Of a stretch of 34,156 nucleotides of DNA, positions 33,174 to 34,156 are shown piece after piece. Within the stretch, counting starts at the first letter, position 1. Each line of letters opens with the position of its first letter. The stretch is from an uncultured Helicobacter sp. (GTDB lineage: Bacteria; Campylobacterota; Campylobacteria; Campylobacterales; Helicobacteraceae), in the NCBI RefSeq assembly GCF_937906905.1, contig NZ_CALERY010000032.1, positions 1 to 34,156 of the forward strand, written 5' to 3'. The notes beneath the pieces are model-generated. The model made no database searches and was not told where the DNA came from. It saw nothing but the letters and a program-made list of their open reading frames with translations. A program made the translations under genes and the position numbers.

Positions 33174-34156
33174 ATGAAAAAATCGTTTCTTTTCACTTCG
33201 GAATCTGTAACCGAAGGACACCCAGATAAAATGGCAGACCAAATCAGTGATGCGGTGCTTGACTATATCATTGAGCGCGATAAAAGTGCGCGTGTAGCGT
33301 GTGAGACGCTTGTAAGCAATGGCTTTTGCGTCATCGCTGGGGAGCTAAAGACAAGCGTATATGCCCCTATGCAAGAAATCGCTAGAAAAGTCGTGCAAGA
33401 AATCGGCTACACAGACGCACTCTATGGCTTTGACTACCGCAGCGCAGCAGTGCTAAATGGCATTGGCGAGCAAAGCCCAGATATAAATCAAGGCGTAGAT
33501 AGAGCCGATGGCGAGATAGGTGCAGGCGATCAAGGGCTTATGTTTGGCTATGCGTGTCGCGAGACGCCCTCTCTTATGCCCTTGCCTATTTGGCTCTCTC
33601 ACCGCATTACAGAAGGACTAGCAGCAAAACGCAAAGATGGCACACTGCCCTTTTTACGCCCAGATGGCAAATCTCAAGTTACCGTGCGTTATGAAGATGG
33701 CAAGCCTGTAAGCATTGATACAATCGTTATCTCCACACAGCACAGCCCAGAGACACAGCAAAGCCATTTGAAAGATTCAGTCATTGAAGAAATCGTGCAA
33801 AAGGTAATCCCGCAAGAGTATTTAAACGATAATATCCGCTATTTTGTCAATCCTACGGGCAAATTTGTCATCGGCGGACCACAGGGCGATGCGGGGCTAA
33901 CCGGACGAAAAATCATTGTAGATACTTATGGTGGGAGCTGTCCGCACGGAGGTGGGGCATTTAGCGGGAAAGACCCCAGCAAAGTAGATAGAAGTGCGGC
34001 GTATGCAGCAAGGTATGTGGCAAAAAATCTTGTCGCAAGTGGCGTGTGTGATAAGGCAGTGGTGCAAGTAGCCTATGCTATCGGCGTGGTAGAGCCTGTA
34101 TCAATCCTTGTAGATACGCAAGGCACGGGCAAGATGGAAGATTCTGTGCTGACAGA
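33174..34156 (+). CDS. metK: S-adenosylmethionine synthetase (3' end beyond the window)
   Basis: The frame is open from the ATG at 33174 to the window end, about 327 codons of the usual 385. MetK forms SAM from methionine and ATP. Motifs are FTSESVTEGHPDKMADQISD (residues 6-25, with the catalytic His), GIGEQSPDINQGV, GAGDQGLMFGYAC, and the phosphate-binding GGGAFSGKDPSKVDRSAAY. The start follows AAGGTGAG with suitable spacing. The translation closely matches my memory of the H. pylori enzyme (HP0197), one of the better pointers to genus. Confidence 0.98.
   Translation, partial: MKKSFLFTSESVTEGHPDKMADQISDAVLDYIIERDKSARVACETLVSNGFCVIAGELKTSVYAPMQEIARKVVQEIGYTDALYGFDYRSAAVLNGIGEQSPDINQGVDRADGEIGAGDQGLMFGYACRETPSLMPLPIWLSHRITEGLAAKRKDGTLPFLRPDGKSQVTVRYEDGKPVSIDTIVISTQHSPETQQSHLKDSVIEEIVQKVIPQEYLNDNIRYFVNPTGKFVIGGPQGDAGLTGRKIIVDTYGGSCPHGGGAFSGKDPSKVDRSAAYAARYVAKNLVASGVCDKAVVQVAYAIGVVEPVSILVDTQGTGKMEDSVLT

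Noticed and set aside
1..34156. tRNA, rRNA, CRISPR arrays, insertion sequences
   Set aside because: I looked in the intergenic spacers and saw no cloverleaf, no regularly spaced repeats, no transposase and no terminal inverted repeats with target duplications.

Overview
The window looks like chromosomal DNA of a Campylobacterota bacterium, most probably an enterohepatic Helicobacter. The evidence is the gene set and gene order: bamA-mqnC-M16 protein-gatB, cheV1-nspC, rpmE-rsmI-rlmB-like and fliQ-murB are neighbours I recall from H. pylori. Also consistent are the futalosine menaquinone route, carboxynorspermidine decarboxylase, TATAAT-type -10 boxes without a clear -35, and phase-variable homopolymer tracts. 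The species cannot be named from this sequence alone.

Layout. 1-2411: start of a leftward gene behind a T12 promoter tract, an SDR oxidoreductase (+), and a convergent GT4 glycosyltransferase (-) split by a C10 tract. 2584-4248: two tandem outer-membrane beta-barrel proteins (+). 4249-6953: a visibly AT-rich accessory interval. It holds a 500-base gene-free spacer with inverted repeats, a membrane protein overlapping a ComEC-like metallo-beta-lactamase-fold protein, and the two ends of a deleted type IIG-like restriction-modification gene fused to the end of the gatB operon. 6950-13342: gatB, inactive M16 protein, mqnC and bamA (-). 13501-18676: queF, asd, nspC, cheV1 and an aminotransferase (-). 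18766-22489: a tightly overlapped leftward operon rpmE-rsmI-rlmB-like-RodZ-like-periplasmic protein. 22551-24866: purL (-). 25046-29205: ppsA, LpoB-like lipoprotein, fliQ and murB (+). 29296-32984: a leftward three-gene GtrB/GtrA/GT39 lipid-linked sugar cassette with a G17 tract at its first gene. 33174-34156: metK (+), cut by the window end.

How it fits together. Most of the window is housekeeping: menaquinone, queuosine, purine and lysine/threonine precursors, polyamine, cell wall, tRNA charging, OM biogenesis, chemotaxis and flagellar export. The accessory content is concentrated in surface glycans and OMPs, and in the AT-rich interval. Three long homopolymers sit where length change would switch a gene: in a promoter, inside a GT4 gene, and at the start of a GtrB-like gene. 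Both glycosyltransferase tracts are out of frame in this copy.

A DNA-level signal cuts across all genes. The word AGAATC/GATTCT (often TAGAATCT) occurs about 128 times by hand count, against about 17 expected at even base composition. Copies form inverted repeats after some genes and crowd into low-complexity protein linkers. The best candidates for something undescribed are this word and the MBL/membrane-protein pair; the SSR-switched gtr-like cassette comes next.
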